64,000 bases of DNA, taken from positions 812,707 to 876,706 of the forward strand of contig JABLXY010000003.1 of assembly GCA_013177795.1 (NCBI GenBank), in the 5' to 3' direction. This document shows positions 62,011-64,000 of the stretch, in pieces (the stretch's first letter is position 1; each line of letters opens with the position of its first letter). The notes under the pieces were generated by a model that saw nothing but the letters and a program-made list of their open reading frames with translations, was not told the origin of the DNA and did not search any database. Both the position numbers and the translations under genes were made by a program. This DNA is from Syntrophaceae bacterium. Lineage in GTDB: Bacteria; Desulfobacterota; Syntrophia; Syntrophales; UBA2192.

Positions 62011-62039
62011 TGGACAAGGCGTGCCGGCTATTCTATAAG
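62011..62039 (+). promoter_or_regulatory. Promoter of ftsY
   Basis: TGGACA (62011-62016), 17-bp spacer, TATAAG (62034-62039). Confidence 0.65.
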
Positions 62040-62043
62040 AGAG

Positions 62044-62080
62044 CCGCCGACGGGCGTTCCCGGTCGGCGGATTTTTCTTT
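62044..62080 (+). terminator. Terminator-like hairpin at the start of the ftsY transcript
   Basis: CCGCCGAC (62044-62051) pairs with GTCGGCGG (62063-62070) and is followed by ATTTTTCTTT. It can end smc transcripts, yet it lies directly after the ftsY promoter and only 13 bases before the ftsY ATG. Confidence 0.65.
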
Positions 62081-62093
62081 GGCGGAACGGACC

Positions 62094-63029
62094 ATGTTCG
62101 GAAATTCGGGAAAAAAGGGGTCCTTCTTCGAGCGGCTCAAGGAAGGGCTCAGCAAGACCAAGCAGACCCTCGTCCGCAACGTCGACCAGGTTCTCTTCGG
62201 CGAGAAGAAGATCGACGCATCCCTCTTCGAGGAGCTCGAGGAGATGCTCGTCACGGCCGACGTGGGGCCGGCGTTCGCCGCGGAGCTGATCGACGAGATG
62301 AAGGCGATCGCGAAGCGCTCCGAGCTCGGCAGCCCCGAGGTACTTCGCAACATCCTGCGCGACAACATCCACTTCATCCTCAAGCAGCGCGAGGCGCCCC
62401 TGGAGATTCCCGGGGACGGCCTGTACACCGTCATGGTCGTCGGCGTCAACGGTACGGGCAAGACGACCACGATCGGCAAGATCGCCGGCGAGCTCAAGTC
62501 CCGCGGGCACAGCGTGATGCTCGCCGCCGCGGACACCTTCCGTGCCGCCGCCATCGAGCAGCTCGAGGTCTGGGGCGAGCGGGTGGGCGTCCCCGTCATC
62601 AGGCAGAAGATGGGGGCCGACCCCTCGGCCGTCGTCTTCGACGCGCTGCAGGCCGCCCGGGCCCGGGGGGTGAACGCCCTGATCATCGACACGGCGGGGC
62701 GGCTCCACACGAAGCTCAACCTCATGGAGGAGCTCAAGAAGGTCAAGCGCATCATGGGGAGGGAGCTTCCCGGGTCGCCCCATGAGGTCCTGCTCGTGCT
62801 CGACGCCACGACGGGCCAGAACGCGGTCAACCAGGCGAAGATGTTCAACGACGCGATCGGTGTGACGGGCTTCGTTCTCACGAAGCTCGACGGCACGGCC
62901 AAGGGGGGCATCATCATCCGCCTCGCGCGGGAGTTCGACATCCCCATCCGCTACATCGGCATCGGGGAGAAGATGGACGACCTGCGGCCCTTCAACAGCG
63001 CCGAGTTCGTCGATGCGCTGATGGAATAG
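62094..63029 (+). CDS. ftsY: Signal recognition particle receptor FtsY
   Basis: 311 residues. GTPase that docks SRP-ribosome complexes at the membrane. A short N-domain (FFERLKEGLSKTKQTLV) is followed by the G-domain: GVNGTGKTTTIGK, AADTFRAAAIEQL, DTAGR and TKLDGTAKGG. The long acidic A-domain of E. coli FtsY is absent, as is common. The start at 62094 matches the family N-terminus. Confidence 0.96.
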   Translation: MFGNSGKKGSFFERLKEGLSKTKQTLVRNVDQVLFGEKKIDASLFEELEEMLVTADVGPAFAAELIDEMKAIAKRSELGSPEVLRNILRDNIHFILKQREAPLEIPGDGLYTVMVVGVNGTGKTTTIGKIAGELKSRGHSVMLAAADTFRAAAIEQLEVWGERVGVPVIRQKMGADPSAVVFDALQAARARGVNALIIDTAGRLHTKLNLMEELKKVKRIMGRELPGSPHEVLLVLDATTGQNAVNQAKMFNDAIGVTGFVLTKLDGTAKGGIIIRLAREFDIPIRYIGIGEKMDDLRPFNSAEFVDALME

Positions 63030-63041
63030 AACAACGACGGC

Positions 63042-63683
63042 ATGGGACGCATTTTCGCCATCGGCGACATCCACGGCTGCCTCGACAAGCTCCGGGAGCT
63101 CCTGGCGGTCATCGACGTCGACTGGGCCGAGGACACGGTCGTCTTCATGGGCGACTACATCGACCGCGGCCCTGCGTCGAAGGAGGTGGTCGACGCCGTC
63201 CTGGAACTGCGCGGGCAACACGGCCGCGTCGTCTGCCTGATGGGCAACCACGAGCAGATGTTCCTGAACTGGCTCGAAGGCCGGGAGGAGGAGCTCTTCC
63301 TCGTCAACGGCGGCCGCAGCACCCTGCGCTCCTACGGCATCGCTCCCAACGACCCCGAGCGGGAGGCGAAGGTGCCCCCCGATCATCTTGCCTTCTTCCG
63401 CTCCCTGCTGCCGTTCTACGAGACGGAGACGCACCTGTTCGTTCACGCCGGGGTGCGGCCCGGCATCCCCATGGAGATCCAGGACCCCTATGACATGGTC
63501 TGGATCCGCCACGAGTTCTTCCTGTCCGGCCACGGGCTGAAAAAGACCGTCGTCTTCGGGCACACCCCGTTTACGCGGGGGCCCTTCGTGGGGGAGAAGA
63601 TGATCGGGATCGACACGGGAGCGGTCTACGGGGGGGCGCTGACGTGCCTGGAGCTGCCGGCCCTGCGTTTCCACCAGGTGTGA
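63042..63683 (+). CDS. PPP-family serine/threonine phosphatase or metallophosphoesterase
   Basis: 213 residues. The metal-binding motifs of the PPP family are intact: GDIHG (about 8-12), GDYIDRGP (39-46), GNHEQ (66-70), followed by HAGV and FGHTP. Bacterial PrpA-type enzymes of this size dephosphorylate proteins or act on dinucleotides. It begins 12 bases after ftsY and is probably in the same transcript. Confidence 0.9.
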   Translation: MGRIFAIGDIHGCLDKLRELLAVIDVDWAEDTVVFMGDYIDRGPASKEVVDAVLELRGQHGRVVCLMGNHEQMFLNWLEGREEELFLVNGGRSTLRSYGIAPNDPEREAKVPPDHLAFFRSLLPFYETETHLFVHAGVRPGIPMEIQDPYDMVWIRHEFFLSGHGLKKTVVFGHTPFTRGPFVGEKMIGIDTGAVYGGALTCLELPALRFHQV

Positions 63684-63835
63684 CGAAAGATGATGGAATC
63701 ATGCCATGCTGCAATCGCGGCATGTTGGGCCATGATTCTCCTCATCTCCACCCCGGTGCCCCACGATCCCGGCACACCGTCATTCCTGGTTCGTCATGAA
63801 GATACTTGAATGCGTCCCGAACTTGTTTCTCAGCA

Positions 63836-63848
63836 CCCTCTCCCTTGA
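63836..63848. repeat. Half palindrome and 4-bp loop at the second insertion sequence
   Basis: CCCTCTCCC (63836-63844) followed by TTGA (63845-63848) directly abuts the insertion sequence end, exactly the geometry seen at 1265-1277. Confidence 0.7.
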
Positions 63849-64000
63849 GAGGCTGTGTCGCAACAGTCAAGAGGGGACGAGTTGTTTACCCGTTCTTTGA
63901 CAACAAAATATCCGTAACGTCTATCCGCGCACGGTCTGTCGGGCAGGTTTTGATGGTTCAGGGCCCTTTGAAGAGCGCCGTTGAGCCTCATGCCGGTGCG
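63849..64000 (-). mobile_element. Second copy of the IS1182-family element, left end only (runs off the window)
   Basis: From GAGGCTGTGTCGCAA onward the sequence repeats 1278-1432 almost exactly. Differences are a 7-base duplication present only in the first copy and a few substitutions or one-base indels. The transposase stop codon is at 63988-63990, so only the last few codons lie in the window. Same orientation as the first copy. Confidence 0.9.
63988..64000 (-). CDS. Transposase of the second insertion sequence (last codons only)
   Basis: The final residues of the same transposase as at 1423, identical over the visible codons and truncated by the window edge. Confidence 0.7.

Noticed and set aside
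58265..62017. 1250-codon minus-strand frame opposite smc
   Set aside because: Mirror of the coiled-coil codons, Leu/Glu-rich but with no motif or ribosome site.

Overview
The window is about 64 kb of GC-rich bacterial DNA with dense operons, short intergenic gaps and strong purine-rich ribosome binding sites. The gene set suggests an anaerobic deltaproteobacterium (Desulfobacterota, Syntrophia-like). Supporting features are a split F1Fo ATP synthase locus with separate b' and b genes, an Mrp/Mbh-type antiporter cluster, an AmrS-type radical SAM enzyme, two oxalate/formate-type MFS carriers, a class I CoA-transferase and many two-component systems. This placement is an inference from gene content only.

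Layout. 1-3.0 kb: the 3' part of gltX, then an IS1182-type insertion sequence sitting in the loop of a small palindrome. 3.3-8.7 kb: an accessory stretch with hypothetical proteins, a DnaB-C-terminal-like ATPase, divergent tRNA-Leu(CAA) and tRNA-Ala(GGC) genes and a run of 39-49 aa microprotein genes. 9.0-14.1 kb: a four-PAS histidine kinase with its NarL-type regulator, a 129-bp perfect inverted-repeat element, another microprotein and a CBS-type family II pyrophosphatase. 14.2-19.6 kb: cell-envelope genes, namely two L,D-transpeptidases, a Braun-type lipoprotein, two Slp-type lipoproteins, a protein with an internal tandem repeat and a papain-like peptidase. 19.9-27.6 kb: a PpiD-like chaperone divergent from mreBCD-mrdA-rodA, then a bactofilin. 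27.7-33.9 kb: atpF'-atpF-atpHAGDC. 34.0-42.0 kb: a twelve-gene antiporter operon in Mbh order with three large MrpD/NuoL-type subunits and a leader carrying a terminator. 42.0-46.5 kb: greA, moaA, amrS and a rhomboid operon. 46.6-57.9 kb: a Cache-domain kinase with an NtrC-type regulator, archaemetzincin, two MFS carriers, a large carbonic-anhydrase-like protein, tsaC and a CoA-transferase. 58.3-63.7 kb: smc, ftsY and a PPP-family phosphatase. A second copy of the same insertion sequence begins at 63849.

How it fits together. The rod-shape operon, bactofilin, L,D-transpeptidases and lipoprotein form an envelope-building neighbourhood. The ATP synthase and the large antiporter are adjacent ion-motive machines, each with its own promoter and a candidate terminator in its leader. 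The Cache kinase and sigma-54 activator lie next to an organic-acid-type transporter that could be their target.

The observations most worth a second look are the antiporter operon with its candidate riboswitch-like leader, the W-x-DPM microprotein family, the loop-targeting insertion sequence, the rhomboid-DnaJ fusion and the carbonic-anhydrase-like protein.
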